Notes under the pieces: generated by a model | Seen by the model: the letters and a program-made list of their open reading frames with translations, nothing else | What the model was told of the DNA's origin: nothing | Database searches by the model: none | NCBI RefSeq assembly: GCF_009900715.1 | Contig: NZ_JAAAJC010000003.1 | Location: forward strand, 310,001-374,000 | From: Halococcus salsus | GTDB lineage: Archaea; Halobacteriota; Halobacteria; Halobacteriales; Halococcaceae | Length of the DNA stretch: 64,000 nt | Reading direction: 5' to 3' | Program-made: the position numbers and the translations under genes | Shown here: one piece after another, positions 34,488 to 43,655 of the stretch | Position numbering within the stretch: the first letter of the stretch is position 1 | Layout of the letters: every line of letters begins with the position of its first letter

Positions 34488-34697
34488 AGCGGATCCGCTC
34501 TTTTCACAAGCAAATCGCCCTGAGCGACGCGATTCCCCGGTGAGCGCCCAGTCCTCGATATATCACATGCGACGATATCAATTCGGAACGAGTACCCGAG
34601 GATCGGATGGTGGTTTCGGCGGAGCCTCGGTCCAGTTGAAGACATCCCGTTCGAACTGATCTAACGCTTATCCACGAGGAGCGCCTACGGAGCGCCT

Positions 34698-35501
34698 ATG
34701 ACAGTCGATTCAGCCGTCCATCCCTCACGGGAGAACGGTCTCCGAGCGGTCATCGAGAACGACGAGCCCGCGCTCGGGGTGCTCGACGACCTCTACAGCC
34801 CGGAGATGGTCGAGATATACGGCGAGATGGGGTTCGACTTCGTCTGGCAGGACCTCGAACACGCCGGTCCGGCCCCCACGGACGCAGCCTCGCTCGCTCA
34901 CCTGCTCCGGGCCGCCGACGCCGCCGATACCGAACTCCTCGTTCGGATCCCGGAACCCGACCCGGCGACGGTGCACAAGGTGCTCGACACCGGGGTTCGC
35001 AACGTGTTCATCTCGCACGTCGAAAGCGCTGCGGACGTCGAGAGAGCGGTGAAGGCCGCCCGATTCACCTACGACGGCGACCCCGGCGGCCGTGGGTTCG
35101 CGAACCCACGGGCCAGTCGCTGGGGCGGGGCCGAGGAATACGTCGAGACCGAGGACCGCGAGATCATGGTCGGGGTCACCATCGAGGAACCGGCCGCCGT
35201 CGACGACATCGAGGGGATCCTCGCCGTTCCGGAACTCGACTTCGTCTTCGTCGGCCCGCTCGATCTCGCCGTCGCGATGGGCCATCCCGGCGAAGTCGCC
35301 CATCCGGACGTGCAGGAAGCCGTGGACAGAGTGGTCGAGGCGGCCCGCGAGGCGGACGTGACCATCGGTGGTCTCGGGTTCGGCGAGAACGACGTAGAGG
35401 AGAAGATCGCGGACGGCTATCGGATCCTGCACGTGGGGAGCACTACTGGCGCGGCGAGGGAGGCCCTGGAGTCGTGGCCAGCGGCGTTCGGTTCCCGATG
35501 A
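34698..35501 (+). CDS. HpcH/HpaI aldolase family protein (2-keto-3-deoxy sugar-acid aldolase-like)
   Basis: 267 aa. A TIM barrel with DFVWQDLEHAG (divalent metal Glu), LVRIPEPD, GVRNVFISHVESA and FVFVGPLDLAVAMG, as in class II 2-oxo acid aldolases such as 2-keto-3-deoxy-L-rhamnonate aldolase. It would split a 2-keto-3-deoxy acid to pyruvate and an aldehyde. Two SDR genes and an IclR regulator stand downstream, which suggests a sugar-acid pathway, though no dehydratase is present in the window. Confidence 0.85.
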   Translation: MTVDSAVHPSRENGLRAVIENDEPALGVLDDLYSPEMVEIYGEMGFDFVWQDLEHAGPAPTDAASLAHLLRAADAADTELLVRIPEPDPATVHKVLDTGVRNVFISHVESAADVERAVKAARFTYDGDPGGRGFANPRASRWGGAEEYVETEDREIMVGVTIEEPAAVDDIEGILAVPELDFVFVGPLDLAVAMGHPGEVAHPDVQEAVDRVVEAAREADVTIGGLGFGENDVEEKIADGYRILHVGSTTGAAREALESWPAAFGSR

Positions 35502-35572
35502 GCCGCGCACACGCGTCGCCGGTTCCCCGTTTCGAACCCGAGTGAGAAGGGATCGCGTCGAAGCCCGCGGAC

Positions 35573-36349
35573 CTATCGGTTGTCGTACTTCCAGTTGTCG
35601 ATGGGGACCTGGCCGCCGTCGACACGGAGTTCGTGGCCGTTGACGTAGTCCGAGGCCGGCGAGGAGAGGAAGGTCACGGCGTCGGCGACCTCCTCCGACT
35701 CGGCGTACCGACCGAGCGGGTTGAGCTCCGTTATCTGCTCGTGGGTCTCCTCCGAGAAGTCCTCGACCATCCGGGTGTTCGCCCAGCCCGGCGCGACGGC
35801 GTTGACTCGCACCCCTTCCCGACCGAGTTCGAGCGCGAGGCTCTTGGTGAGCCCGAGCGCCGAGAACTTCCCGACGTCATACTCGGGGGACATCCCGACG
35901 CCGTTCTTGGTGTGGATCGAGGTGATGTTGACCACTTTCCCGTAGCCCGCCTCGACCATGTCGTCGACCACGGCGTTGATGCAGTTGATCGACCCCCAGA
36001 GGTGGACGTCGAGGTTGAGCTGGAAACGGCTGTCGTCGTCCTTTTCGAGGAACGGGCCCGCGTCGCCGACGCCGGCGTTGTTGACCAGGATGTCGATACT
36101 TCCCAACTCGTCGACGCCCTCGGCGACCATCGCATCGACCTCGTCCGCGTCGCTGACGTCGGCGGTGACGGCGACCGCCTCGCCGCCCGCGTCGGTGACG
36201 AGCTCGACCGTCTCTTCGGCGGGTTCCGCTTCGAGGTCGTTGACCACGACCGACGCGCCGTGGGCGGCGAGGTCGCGGGCGATCGCTCGGCCGTTCCCCC
36301 GGCCCGCGCCGGTCACGAGCGCCGTCCGTCCGCTGAGGTCGGTATCCAT
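35573..36349 (-). CDS. Short-chain dehydrogenase/reductase (SDR)
   Basis: 258 aa. The NAD(P) site TGAGRGNGRAIARDL (about 12-26), NNAGVGDAG (about 88-96), catalytic Ser in NITSIHTKNG, and the Y-x3-K pair in EYDVGKFSA are present. VDGGQVPIDNWKYDN at the C-terminus has the family's VDGG. The VVNDLE after beta-2 has an acidic residue, which favours NAD(H). The substrate, probably a sugar or sugar acid, is not identifiable. Start at ATG 36347-36349. Divergent to the next SDR with 99 bp between starts. Confidence 0.88.
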   Translation of the reverse strand: MDTDLSGRTALVTGAGRGNGRAIARDLAAHGASVVVNDLEAEPAEETVELVTDAGGEAVAVTADVSDADEVDAMVAEGVDELGSIDILVNNAGVGDAGPFLEKDDDSRFQLNLDVHLWGSINCINAVVDDMVEAGYGKVVNITSIHTKNGVGMSPEYDVGKFSALGLTKSLALELGREGVRVNAVAPGWANTRMVEDFSEETHEQITELNPLGRYAESEEVADAVTFLSSPASDYVNGHELRVDGGQVPIDNWKYDNR

Positions 36350-36448
36350 GTTCCTCTCGGGATGGAGCCCCGTCGCCATTGGTCCTTTCGGACCCGTCGG
36401 ATTCCGAACCTTCGATGGCTATTTGCGGCGGGCCGTCGAACCGCAACT

Positions 36449-37225
36449 ATGTCAGTGCTTGACGAGTTCTCGCTGGAGGGACAGCGCGCGGTCGTCACGG
36501 GTGCCGGTCGCGGGCTCGGCAACGTCATGGCGACCGCCTACGCCGAGGCGGGGGCGGACGTCGCCATCGTCGACGTGGACAGCGAGACGGCCGAACGGGC
36601 CGCCGACGAGATCGCCGAGCTGGGTGTCGAGACCACGTCGGTCACGGCCGACGTGAGCGACGAGGCCGAGGTCGAGGCGATGACCGAGACCGTCGTGGAC
36701 CGATTGGGTGGAATCGACATCCTGCTCAACAACGCCGGCATCGTCTCGAACACTCCCGCGGAGGAGATGCCCGTCGACGAGTGGCAGGCGACGATGGACG
36801 TGAACCTCACCGGCGTCTTCCTCTGTTCGAAGCACGTCGGTCGCCACATGCTGGAGCGCGGGTCGGGAACCATCGTCAACATCTCCTCGATGTCGGGGCT
36901 CGTCGCGAACCACCCCCAGCCCCAGATCGCCTACAACGCCTCGAAGGCCGGCGTGATCATGGTGACCCGCTCGCTCGCCTCCGAGTGGGGGGACCGTGGG
37001 GTCCGAGTGAACTCCATCGCGCCGGGCTATATGAAAACTGACCTCGTCGAGGACGTCCTCGAAGAGGACCCGGAGATGGCCGAGACCTGGCGGGAGTACA
37101 CCCCGATGGGCCGGCTCGGGAAACCAACGGAGCTCGGTCCAGTCGCGGTGTTCCTCGCGAGCGAGGCGTCCTCGTTCATGAACGGGGAGATCGTCTCGTT
37201 CGACGGCGGCTACACCGTCCGCTGA
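36449..37225 (+). CDS. Short-chain dehydrogenase/reductase (SDR), second copy
   Basis: 258 aa. TGAGRGLGNVMATAY (about 18-32), VDVDS after beta-2 (NAD-preferring), NNAGIVSN, SSMSGLVANH with the catalytic Ser, and YNASKAGVI with Tyr/Lys. It is same-length but clearly diverged from the 35573-36349 SDR. The C-terminus has FDGGYTVR. It resembles gluconate 5-dehydrogenase/3-oxoacyl reductase-type SDRs. The IclR gene lies 103 bp downstream in the same direction. Confidence 0.88.
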   Translation: MSVLDEFSLEGQRAVVTGAGRGLGNVMATAYAEAGADVAIVDVDSETAERAADEIAELGVETTSVTADVSDEAEVEAMTETVVDRLGGIDILLNNAGIVSNTPAEEMPVDEWQATMDVNLTGVFLCSKHVGRHMLERGSGTIVNISSMSGLVANHPQPQIAYNASKAGVIMVTRSLASEWGDRGVRVNSIAPGYMKTDLVEDVLEEDPEMAETWREYTPMGRLGKPTELGPVAVFLASEASSFMNGEIVSFDGGYTVR

Positions 37226-37328
37226 ACGGGCTCGACCGTCGGGAAACGCACCGATATTCGTTGACGAGGCTCGGTGGTCCACGTCGCCGAGCGAGGGGTT
37301 CATCTCTGCAGAACACGGTATCAGTAGT

Positions 37329-38093
37329 ATGGGGAAGCAAGCCCGATACGCGGTGAAGTCGGTCGAGACCGCGTTCAGGATCGTCGACGCCCTCAAGACG
37401 TTGAACGGGGCCGGCGTCTCCGAACTGGCGGCCCACCTCGATATCCCGAAGAGCACGGTTCACAACTACCTGAGCACGCTGGTCCAGGAGGAGTTCGTGG
37501 TGAAGGAGGGGTCCTCCTACCGGGTCGGGATCCAGTTCCTCGAATACGGAGCCTACGCCCGCTCGGAGCTCGACATCTACGAGATCGCGAAACCCGAAAC
37601 CGACCGGCTCGCCGAATCGACGGGCGAGCTGGCGAACCTGATGGTCGAGGAACACGGCCGCGGCTCCTACCTCTATCGGGCGCGCGGGGAGGACGCAGTC
37701 CAGGTCGAAGCCCACGTCGGAACGCGCGTACCGCTCCACACTACGGCGCTCGGCAAGGCGATCCTGGCCTACCTCCCGCCCGAACGCGTCGACGAGATCG
37801 TCGACCAGCACGGCCTGGCACCGGCGACCTCGCGAACTGTCACCGACCGCGACGAACTCGACGACGAGCTGGCGGAGATACGCGAGGCGGGCGTCGCGTT
37901 CGACGACGAGGAACGCCTCGCAGGGCTCCACTGCGTCGCCGCCCCGATCCTGAGCACTGACGACCGGATCCTGGGTGCGCTGAGCGTCTCCGGTCCCTCG
38001 AACCGGATCCAGGACGAGCGCTTCACCGAGGAGCTCCCGCGGAAGGTGCTGGAGACGGTCAACGTCATCGAGCTCAACGTCACGTACTCGTAG
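37329..38093 (+). CDS. IclR family transcriptional regulator
   Basis: 254 aa. Winged helix at about 6-70 (AVKSVETAFRIVDALKTLNG, then LDIPKSTVHNYLSTL). The C-terminal effector domain (about 75-254) includes RVPLHTTALGKAILAYLPPE and LHCVAAPILSTDDRILGALS, as in IclR. Members respond to small acids and control carbon-catabolic genes. The nearby aldolase and SDR genes are likely targets, by position only. Confidence 0.92.
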   Translation: MGKQARYAVKSVETAFRIVDALKTLNGAGVSELAAHLDIPKSTVHNYLSTLVQEEFVVKEGSSYRVGIQFLEYGAYARSELDIYEIAKPETDRLAESTGELANLMVEEHGRGSYLYRARGEDAVQVEAHVGTRVPLHTTALGKAILAYLPPERVDEIVDQHGLAPATSRTVTDRDELDDELAEIREAGVAFDDEERLAGLHCVAAPILSTDDRILGALSVSGPSNRIQDERFTEELPRKVLETVNVIELNVTYS

Positions 38094-38120
38094 GTGGGGT
38101 CGCGGGGGGCCAGGCTTCGT

Positions 38121-39116
38121 TCATCCTCTGGTGAACAGCGTCGCCGGATCAAACGGCCACCACTCGCGGTCCCGGATCGCTCGATGGACCTGCGCGACGA
38201 CGCCCAACAGCGGAAGTTCCAACAGCGGCCCGATGACCAGCGCGAGTGGGATGAGCGGTTCGTCCGGGAACGCGACGACGGCGATCGCGAGGGCCGTCGG
38301 TGAGTTCCGTGAGAGGATCGTGTTGTTGAAACAGACCATCTCCTCGTAGGAGAACGAGAGCAGCCGTCCGACGCCGAACCCGATGCCGAGATTGGTCGCA
38401 TAGAAGACGAGCACGGGAACGGCGAGAAGGGCGAGCAATCCGGGGTTTTCGAGGACCACCGCTCCCTGCGAGGCGAACATCGCGCCGATGGCGAGACCGA
38501 GGAAGACGATCTGGAGCGGACTCAACCTCGGCAGGAACTGCTGTGTGAACCACTGCTGTCCCTTTCGTCGGGTCAACACCCGCCGAACAACCCCACCGAC
38601 CAGAAGCGGCACGATGAGCACGAGAACGACGCTTTCGACCAACAGCGCCATCGGCAACGCGACCAGTTCGCCCGCGAAGACGTACAGGTAGAGTGGAAGC
38701 AGTATCAACTGGAGAACGAGATTGTACGGGAGAACGGAGGTCGCCAGTGGGATGTCCCCGTCCGCGATGTCGGTGAAGACGAGATACCAATCCGTGCATG
38801 GCGTCACCAACAGCATGATGAGTCCGACCCAGAGGGCAGGGTGGGTACGAAGGAAGAGCGCGCCGAGCCCCACCGCCAGTAGCGGACTCCAGACGAAATT
38901 GACCAGGAGACTCGACCCCACAACCCGTCGATTTTCGAACGCTTCCCGGAGTCGGGAGAGTGGAACACCGGTGAACGCGGCGAACAGCATCACCATCAGG
39001 AACGGGAGGATCAGCCGGTCGGCGACGGGGGCGACGCCGGGAACCTGTCCGAGTGCGAGGCCACCGACGATGGCGACGAGAACGAGTACCGTCTGATATT
39101 TTTCGACGAAGTCCAT
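38121..39116 (-). CDS. Arsenite/bile-acid-type transporter (ACR3-like, BASS superfamily)
   Basis: 331 aa with ten predicted helices. MLLVTPCTDWYLVFT (about 100-114) matches the ACR3 motif with the essential Cys in TPCT. YNLVLQLILLPLYLY and FNNTILSRNSPTALAIAV match the second discontinuous helix. ACR3 exports arsenite using the membrane potential. No arsR or arsenate reductase gene is adjacent, so a related anion substrate is possible. Confidence 0.8.
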   Translation of the reverse strand: MDFVEKYQTVLVLVAIVGGLALGQVPGVAPVADRLILPFLMVMLFAAFTGVPLSRLREAFENRRVVGSSLLVNFVWSPLLAVGLGALFLRTHPALWVGLIMLLVTPCTDWYLVFTDIADGDIPLATSVLPYNLVLQLILLPLYLYVFAGELVALPMALLVESVVLVLIVPLLVGGVVRRVLTRRKGQQWFTQQFLPRLSPLQIVFLGLAIGAMFASQGAVVLENPGLLALLAVPVLVFYATNLGIGFGVGRLLSFSYEEMVCFNNTILSRNSPTALAIAVVAFPDEPLIPLALVIGPLLELPLLGVVAQVHRAIRDREWWPFDPATLFTRG

Positions 39117-39278
39117 CGGCCGAGGGATCGGGTCCGTATCCGGTTATACCGTCTGGTCGAGCCGGTGGTTCGTAGAGAGCCGAACACGGAACCCGTGGAA
39201 CCGTTCGAGGCGGCAATTTCGTATCGCGATATGTGGTTTAAGAGGGATCCGGGCACGGACCATCTGCAGCACCGAGTT

Positions 39279-39650
39279 TCAGCGCTCGCACCGGCCCCGG
39301 AGTCGGTCGGGGTCGGCGGTCGGTCGGGAGACGAAGCCGAGCGCGTCGTAGAAGGGCCGAATCCGGCGGTCGAACTCGACGACGAGCGGTCCGTCGACGG
39401 CGTCCGCTGCGACGTCGACCAGTCGAGTGCCGATACCTTGGCCGCGGCGTGACCGCCGGACCGCGATCGCGTCTATTTCGTCGTCGGCGAGGACGCACGC
39501 CCCGAGAACCCGACCGTCGACCGTCGCGACCAGCACCCCTCCCTCCGTGATCCGCTCGCCGACCCGGTCGGCGTCCACCGCGAGCAACGCGCCGTCGAGC
39601 ACGCTCATCACGTCGGGGAGTTCGGCGGGCCGGGCGGAGCGAACTTCCAT
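39279..39650 (-). CDS. GNAT-family N-acetyltransferase
   Basis: 123 aa. VLVATVDGRVLGACVLADDEIDAIAVRRSRRGQGIGTRLV (in two parts) has the acetyl-CoA loop RRGQGIGT, the GNAT hallmark. FYDALGF closes the fold near the end. It starts 4 bp after the stop of the SAMP gene; an upstream GTG at 39660-39662 would overlap it by 8 bp. Co-expression with the modifier is likely; the substrate is unknown. Confidence 0.85.
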   Translation of the reverse strand: MEVRSARPAELPDVMSVLDGALLAVDADRVGERITEGGVLVATVDGRVLGACVLADDEIDAIAVRRSRRGQGIGTRLVDVAADAVDGPLVVEFDRRIRPFYDALGFVSRPTADPDRLRGRCER

Positions 39651-39654
39651 CCCC

Positions 39655-39852
39655 TCACCCACCCTTGACGAGCCGGAGCACCCGTACCGAGTCGGCCTCG
39701 ACGGTGCCGTCGTCGGGCACCGGTCGGTCGTCGACCAGCACCGTGGCCTCGTGACGATTCAGTCCGACGGCGGCGAGCAGGTCGGCGTAGGTTTCGTGGT
39801 CGTCGAAGGGTACCTCGTGGGTGTCACCGCCGACGACGTCGACCCGAACCAT
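39655..39852 (-). CDS. samp2: Ubiquitin-like small archaeal modifier protein, SAMP2 type
   Basis: 65 aa: a beta-grasp pattern starting MVRVDVVGGDTHEV and ending RLVKGG. The C-terminal Gly-Gly is what an E1-like enzyme adenylates for attachment to lysines or for sulfur carrying. Length and the VxxGG-type ending fit SAMP2 rather than the longer MoaD-like SAMP1. A GNAT gene follows 4 bp downstream in the same operon. Confidence 0.85.
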   Translation of the reverse strand: MVRVDVVGGDTHEVPFDDHETYADLLAAVGLNRHEATVLVDDRPVPDDGTVEADSVRVLRLVKGG

Positions 39853-39940
39853 ACCCGGTCCTGTGGACGGGCGGGCTTGAGGCTGTCGAGCGGCGGTGGC
39901 GTCTCGGGTGGCTTAAGGGTGGCCCGGCCGTCCCCCACGC

Positions 39941-40912
39941 ATGAGCGAGGCCGAGGCCCGTGGCCGGGGCGAGATCTGGATCGAGAAGTACCGCCCGCAG
40001 ACGCTCTCGGCGGTCGCCGGCCACGCGGACATCGTGGGTCGGCTCGAAAGCTACGTCGCCCAGGACGACCTCCCGCACCTCCTGTTCACCGGGCCGGCGG
40101 GCGTCGGCAAGACCACCTCCGCGATGGCGATCGCCCGCGAGGTCTACGGCGACGACTGGCGCGAGAACTTCCTCGAACTCAACGCGAGCGACGAGCGCGG
40201 GATCGACGTGGTTCGCGACCGGATCAAGAACTTCGCGCGGGCGAGCTTCGGCGGCTACGACTATCGAATCATCTTCCTCGACGAGGCCGACGCGCTCACG
40301 AGCGACGCGCAGTCGGCGCTCCGCCGGACGATGGAGCAGTTCGCGAACAATACGAGATTTATCCTCTCGTGTAACTACTCGAATCAGATCATCGACCCGA
40401 TCCAGTCCCGGTGTGCGGTCTTCCGGTTCGGGCCGCTCGACGGGGACTCGGTCGCGGAGTACGTCCGCCGGATCGCCGAGGAGGAGGGTATCGAGGTCAC
40501 CGACGAGGGCGTCGACGCGCTGGTCTACGCCGCCGACGGCGACATGCGAAAAGCCATCAACGGGCTCCAGGCCGCCGCGACCACGGGCGAGACGGTCGAC
40601 GAGGAGGCCGTCTACGCGATCACGGCCGCGGTCCGCCCCGAACAGATAGAGACGATGGTGACGACCGCGCTCGATGGCGACTTCACGGCCGCGCGCGCCA
40701 AGCTCGACGACCTCCTCACCGAGGCGGGCCTCGGCGGGGGCGACGTCATCGACCAGCTCCACCGCTCGGCGTGGTCGTTCGACCTCGACGACCGCGCGAC
40801 CGTCCGCTTGCTCGAACGCGTTGGTGAGACCGACTATCGGATCTCCCAGGGCGCGAACGAGCGCCTCCAGCTCGAAGCCCTGCTCGCGTCGCTCGCGCTC
40901 GAAACCCAGTAG
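39941..40912 (+). CDS. rfcS: Replication factor C small subunit (clamp loader)
   Basis: 323 aa. [17 protein letters not shown] at the start, Walker [16 protein letters not shown] (about 47-61), Walker [12 protein letters not shown] (about 109-119), sensor [11 protein letters not shown], the arginine finger in [10 protein letters not shown], and C-terminal collar helices. It loads the PCNA sliding clamp with the large subunit, which is not in the window. Haloarchaea often carry several small subunits. Confidence 0.95.
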   Translation: MSEAEARGRGEIWIEKYRPQTLSAVAGHADIVGRLESYVAQDDLPHLLFTGPAGVGKTTSAMAIAREVYGDDWRENFLELNASDERGIDVVRDRIKNFARASFGGYDYRIIFLDEADALTSDAQSALRRTMEQFANNTRFILSCNYSNQIIDPIQSRCAVFRFGPLDGDSVAEYVRRIAEEEGIEVTDEGVDALVYAADGDMRKAINGLQAAATTGETVDEEAVYAITAAVRPEQIETMVTTALDGDFTAARAKLDDLLTEAGLGGGDVIDQLHRSAWSFDLDDRATVRLLERVGETDYRISQGANERLQLEALLASLALETQ

Positions 40913-41488
40913 TCAGTTCCCGTTCTCGACCGCCGTCTCGATGCCGTCGTCGCTCACTGCGACGCCAACCGCACAGACTGGGTGTTCGAAGTCGAGGTCG
41001 TACGCGGTCCGTGCCGCTTCCTCGGCACCCTCGACCGCGAACTCGAACGACTCGGGACGATCCTTCTCGTAGGTCGCCACGAGCGTCGGTTCGGTGACCC
41101 GTTCGACGACGAGTGCGTCACGGCGGACGATACCGACATAACTCTCGTCCGCGCCGACGACGCCCGCCACGCGAGGCGTGTCGTAGTCGTCCTTCTCGAA
41201 GTCGAGCGCGAGCAGCGAGAGGGCGATCGCGTCGCGTGCGGGGTAGCCGAGCCCGAGTTTTTCGGCGATCGGGTCGGTGTGCGAGCCGTTGCCGACGACG
41301 ACCCCCGAGTCGGTGGGACGCACGCAGTTGTACGAGACGTAGGGGTTGTCGGTTGCCTCGGCTTCGCTGGTGGGGACGACGGTGAGATCGCCTTCACGTT
41401 CGATGACCTTCCGGTTGGGGAACGACCGCGAGGAGACCCGATAGGCCCCCACTCCAGGCCCGACGACGACGAAGCGCCCGATGTACAT
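40913..41488 (-). CDS. purO: Archaeal IMP cyclohydrolase PurO
   Basis: 191 aa. [20 protein letters not shown] opens the family. [21 protein letters not shown] and [20 protein letters not shown] are typical of PurO, an Ntn-hydrolase-fold enzyme that closes FAICAR to IMP at the end of archaeal purine synthesis. Its stop adjoins the rfcS stop (convergent, 0 bp). Confidence 0.9.
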   Translation of the reverse strand: MYIGRFVVVGPGVGAYRVSSRSFPNRKVIEREGDLTVVPTSEAEATDNPYVSYNCVRPTDSGVVVGNGSHTDPIAEKLGLGYPARDAIALSLLALDFEKDDYDTPRVAGVVGADESYVGIVRRDALVVERVTEPTLVATYEKDRPESFEFAVEGAEEAARTAYDLDFEHPVCAVGVAVSDDGIETAVENGN

Positions 41489-41537
41489 GGTCGCGTTCGG
41501 AGGGTGGAGTGCAAGTAGCCATCGAAGTCGGCGGGAG

Positions 41538-41744
41538 CTACCGTTCGCGCCGGGCGAGCGCGACGATGACGAGAGTCAAAGCCAGAAGGACGATATTCAG
41601 GAGGACCACCGGTTCGCTCGCGTTCGCCACGGCGAACGAGGCGAGGTCGGCGAGCGCGCTGGGCAGCACGGTGACCGTACCGAGGAGGAAGACGAATCCG
41701 AGATACGCGACGACCGCCCCGCCGACGAGTCGAAGCGTGTCCAT
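41538..41744 (-). CDS. Small two-helix membrane protein
   Basis: 68 aa: helix 1 [20 protein letters not shown], helix 2 [20 protein letters not shown], ending ARRER, so the C-terminus is probably cytoplasmic. Start ATG 41742-41744 was chosen because the upstream frame reads antisense into the tRNA-Gln region. Function unknown. Confidence 0.6.
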   Translation of the reverse strand: MDTLRLVGGAVVAYLGFVFLLGTVTVLPSALADLASFAVANASEPVVLLNIVLLALTLVIVALARRER

Positions 41745-41871
41745 CGTCCGTGCTCGCACTGCTGGACGGATGATTCTACCGGCGTTTCGACGGCGACCTC
41801 GGTAGGAGTGAGAGTTGGTCCGCGGTCGTTTCCAACAAGGATAAATAGCGACTTGCACAAGTGACGGGTAC

Positions 41872-41944
41872 AGTCCCATGGGGTAGCGGCCAATCCTGAA
41901 GCCTTCTGGGGGCTTCGACCCAGGTTCGAATCCTGGTGGGACTA
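41872..41944 (+). tRNA. tRNA-Gln(CTG), probable integration site of the accessory region
   Basis: The 73-nt cloverleaf has acceptor AGTCCCA/TGGGACT and discriminator A. The anticodon stem AAGCC/GGCTT has loop TTCTGGG and anticodon CTG, and the T arm is CCAGG-TTCGAAT-CCTGG. No CCA or intron. From the next base rightward, gene content turns to plasmid- or virus-like small genes. The 3' half of the tRNA is a usual attachment site, but I found no second copy of its 3' end in the window. Confidence 0.93.
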
Positions 41945-42002
41945 GTCATCTTTCTTACATAGTCCAAACCTGTAGCAGCGGCGCTCACAGAGGTGTTGCG
42001 TG

Positions 42003-42179
42003 ATGGCGGTCTCCGGACGCGCACCCCTGGGTGCGTGCTCGCACTGTGGGACGCACGGCGCAATCCCCATCAGCGAGGACCGATATCTCTGTCGCGGCTG
42101 TAATCGCTCCTGGAGAGACACGTCTTCGACAGCTGACTATAGCCACATCGACGATACAAAAGAGGGTGAGTCGGCGTGA
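42003..42179 (+). CDS. Small zinc-ribbon protein, first gene of the tRNA-adjacent operon (58 aa)
   Basis: 58 aa. CSHCG (12-16) and CRGCN (31-35) knuckles, then a polar acidic tail. A GTG precedes the ATG directly. It stands 58 bp after tRNA-Gln, and its stop overlaps the next start (GTGA). Tiny zinc ribbons at the head of such operons are common in haloarchaeal proviruses and plasmids, where they may bind DNA. Confidence 0.6.
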   Translation: MAVSGRAPLGACSHCGTHGAIPISEDRYLCRGCNRSWRDTSSTADYSHIDDTKEGESA

Positions 42180-42364
42180 GTGCCGACCGAGAGCGCACCG
42201 AGAGCGCTCGCTCCACCGTCGACGACGGGTTTCGCCGGCGCTGTACGAGCTGCGGAACCTGGTCGTGCGAGGTCTACCGGTGCACCGTTGATAGTTGCGC
42301 CGTCGAGCTGGCCGATTCAGCCCCGACGAAACGAGTGTCGATCGCGGAGCGGGGGATGTCATGA
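42176..42364 (+). CDS. Cys-rich zinc-finger protein, 62 aa (GTG start)
   Basis: 62 aa. Six Cys between residues 24 and 43 (CTSCGTWSCEVYRC, then DSC) suggest one or two zinc sites. Starts at GTG 42176 overlapping the previous stop, and ends overlapping the next ATG (ATGA at 42361). No known function. Confidence 0.55.
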   Translation: MSADRERTESARSTVDDGFRRRCTSCGTWSCEVYRCTVDSCAVELADSAPTKRVSIAERGMS

Positions 42365-42654
42365 GTCCTAATTCGAAGAATCCACAACACCAAGATAGCG
42401 GTGCGCTGGACGTCGAGAGCGGGGAAATCACCTGCGGGAGCACAGCCCGCCGGAAGCTCTACGAGCTCGAAGGCGTCGACGACAGGGTCAGGTTCGTCGG
42501 CGACGCGCTCGACGCCGGTCGGCAGGCCGACGAGGACGAATATCCACGAGAGAGTCCTCCAGAGGCCAGCAGCGGCGACAAGCCGAGAGAGCACGTCGAC
42601 GAGGAGGTCAAGGAACTCGTCGAGAATACCAAGGAGGCCGACGTCGATGAGTGA
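42361..42654 (+). CDS. Acidic hypothetical protein of the small-gene operon, 97 aa
   Basis: 97 aa. It opens with a polar segment containing GEITCGSTARRKLYELEGVD, then a strongly acidic tail of EEVKELVENTKEADVDE type. A possible helix at 30-55 is the only structured-looking part. It overlaps both neighbours (4 bp before, 8 bp after), so translation is coupled. Not recognised. Confidence 0.55.
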   Translation: MSPNSKNPQHQDSGALDVESGEITCGSTARRKLYELEGVDDRVRFVGDALDAGRQADEDEYPRESPPEASSGDKPREHVDEEVKELVENTKEADVDE

Positions 42655-42943
42655 GCGCGAGCTCGCAGATCGAGTGTCGGACCTCGAACGCGACCTCTAC
42701 GGGTACGATACGACCTCTTCACCAGGAGAGGCGGTTGCCGCGAACATCAAGCGCGTGATCGTGTTCCTCGACGGTGTCGAGGGCGAAGACGAAGACGCGC
42801 CGAGTGGTGTCCCTCTCGACGACGTCTACGCGGTCGCCAACGTGATCGGTATCAATCGAGAACTCACCGACCAGGCTTGCGGCCGGCTCCATCGTGTTGG
42901 TGAGATCTACGAGCTTGCTGAGGACCGGGTGGGCCTGCCATGA
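42647..42943 (+). CDS. Small protein with MCM-type winged-helix, 98 aa
   Basis: 98 aa. The C-terminal ~45 residues, VPLDDVYAVANVIGINRELTD and then GRLHRVGEIYELAEDRVGLP, look like the winged helix at the end of archaeal MCM and related replication proteins. The N-terminus is a short helix pair with a basic VAANIKRVIVFLDGVEG. A plasmid-replication or regulatory role is an inference from fold and context. It overlaps its neighbours by 8 and 4 bp. Confidence 0.55.
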   Translation: MSERELADRVSDLERDLYGYDTTSSPGEAVAANIKRVIVFLDGVEGEDEDAPSGVPLDDVYAVANVIGINRELTDQACGRLHRVGEIYELAEDRVGLP

Positions 42944-43497
42944 CCGAGACGTCCGCCCTGGTCGAGGACATGACGCGCTCCGAACTGGAAGACCGAGTTC
43001 GAGAGCTTGAAGACGCGGTCGAGGACCTCCGAGAGCTCACCGGGAAACGAGGTGCCGAGACGAACCAGCGGATGTCGTCAATTGAGAAGCAGCTCGAAGA
43101 CGTCCAGACCGCGGTGTCGGCGCACGGTGAGCAACTGAGCGCGATTGCCGACGTCGGCGGCAAGAAGACCTCGAAGGACGAGAAGATCACCGCGATCGCG
43201 ACGTTCGCGATGCGAAAGTCCGACGCGAACTCTACGAAGGTGCTCGTCGATGCCGGCGAGATGCAGGGCTGCGTCGACTGCTCACGACGCTACGCGTACG
43301 ACCTCATCGACGACCTCGCAGAGGACGACCGTGCGGAGTGGGCGTCGCTCCAGAAGGCCGAGAGCGTCCCGACCCACAAAGGACACCGCGAGAAGAAGAA
43401 GGCACTCCGAGTCAACGTGGACGTCCTCCAGGAGAGTTCACAGGACCACGAGGTTGTGAACAAGTTCACCACACGATCCCCCACAGGAGGGGCCTGA
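42940..43497 (+). CDS. Coiled-coil and winged-helix DNA-binding protein, 185 aa
   Basis: 185 aa. Residues 10-75 form a heptad-rich coiled coil (SELEDRVRELEDAVEDLREL, SSIEKQLEDVQTAV). 80-150 looks like a winged helix (KITAIATFAMRKSDANSTKV, then RRYAYDLIDDLAEDD). It is a likely dimeric DNA-binding protein and the last gene of the first operon. The end of the gene contains one copy of the palindrome GTGAAC-N2-GTTCAC. Not matched to a named family. Confidence 0.6.
   Translation: MTETSALVEDMTRSELEDRVRELEDAVEDLRELTGKRGAETNQRMSSIEKQLEDVQTAVSAHGEQLSAIADVGGKKTSKDEKITAIATFAMRKSDANSTKVLVDAGEMQGCVDCSRRYAYDLIDDLAEDDRAEWASLQKAESVPTHKGHREKKKALRVNVDVLQESSQDHEVVNKFTTRSPTGGA
43456..43469. promoter_or_regulatory. 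Palindrome GTGAACAAGTTCAC (site 1)
   Basis: Six-base arms GTGAAC/GTTCAC with a 2-bp spacer, inside the 3' end of the 42940-43497 gene. The same arms recur exactly 200 bp downstream (43656), with half-sites at 43593-43598 (GTGAAC) and 43633-43638 (GTTCAC). It fits a dimer-binding operator or replication-initiator iterons. Confidence 0.55.
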
Positions 43498-43655
43498 AAT
43501 GGACCGCTATCAGAGAGGTATCCCACCTCCCTTGATCTCCTACGAATTTTAGCTTGTGCTGTGTAGTGTAAGTTAAGGTTCATTAGCTGTGGGTGAACTT
43601 CCTGTGCGCCGCTATGCGCTTGTCGCATCGCGGTTCACAGACCCCAATTCGTGTG

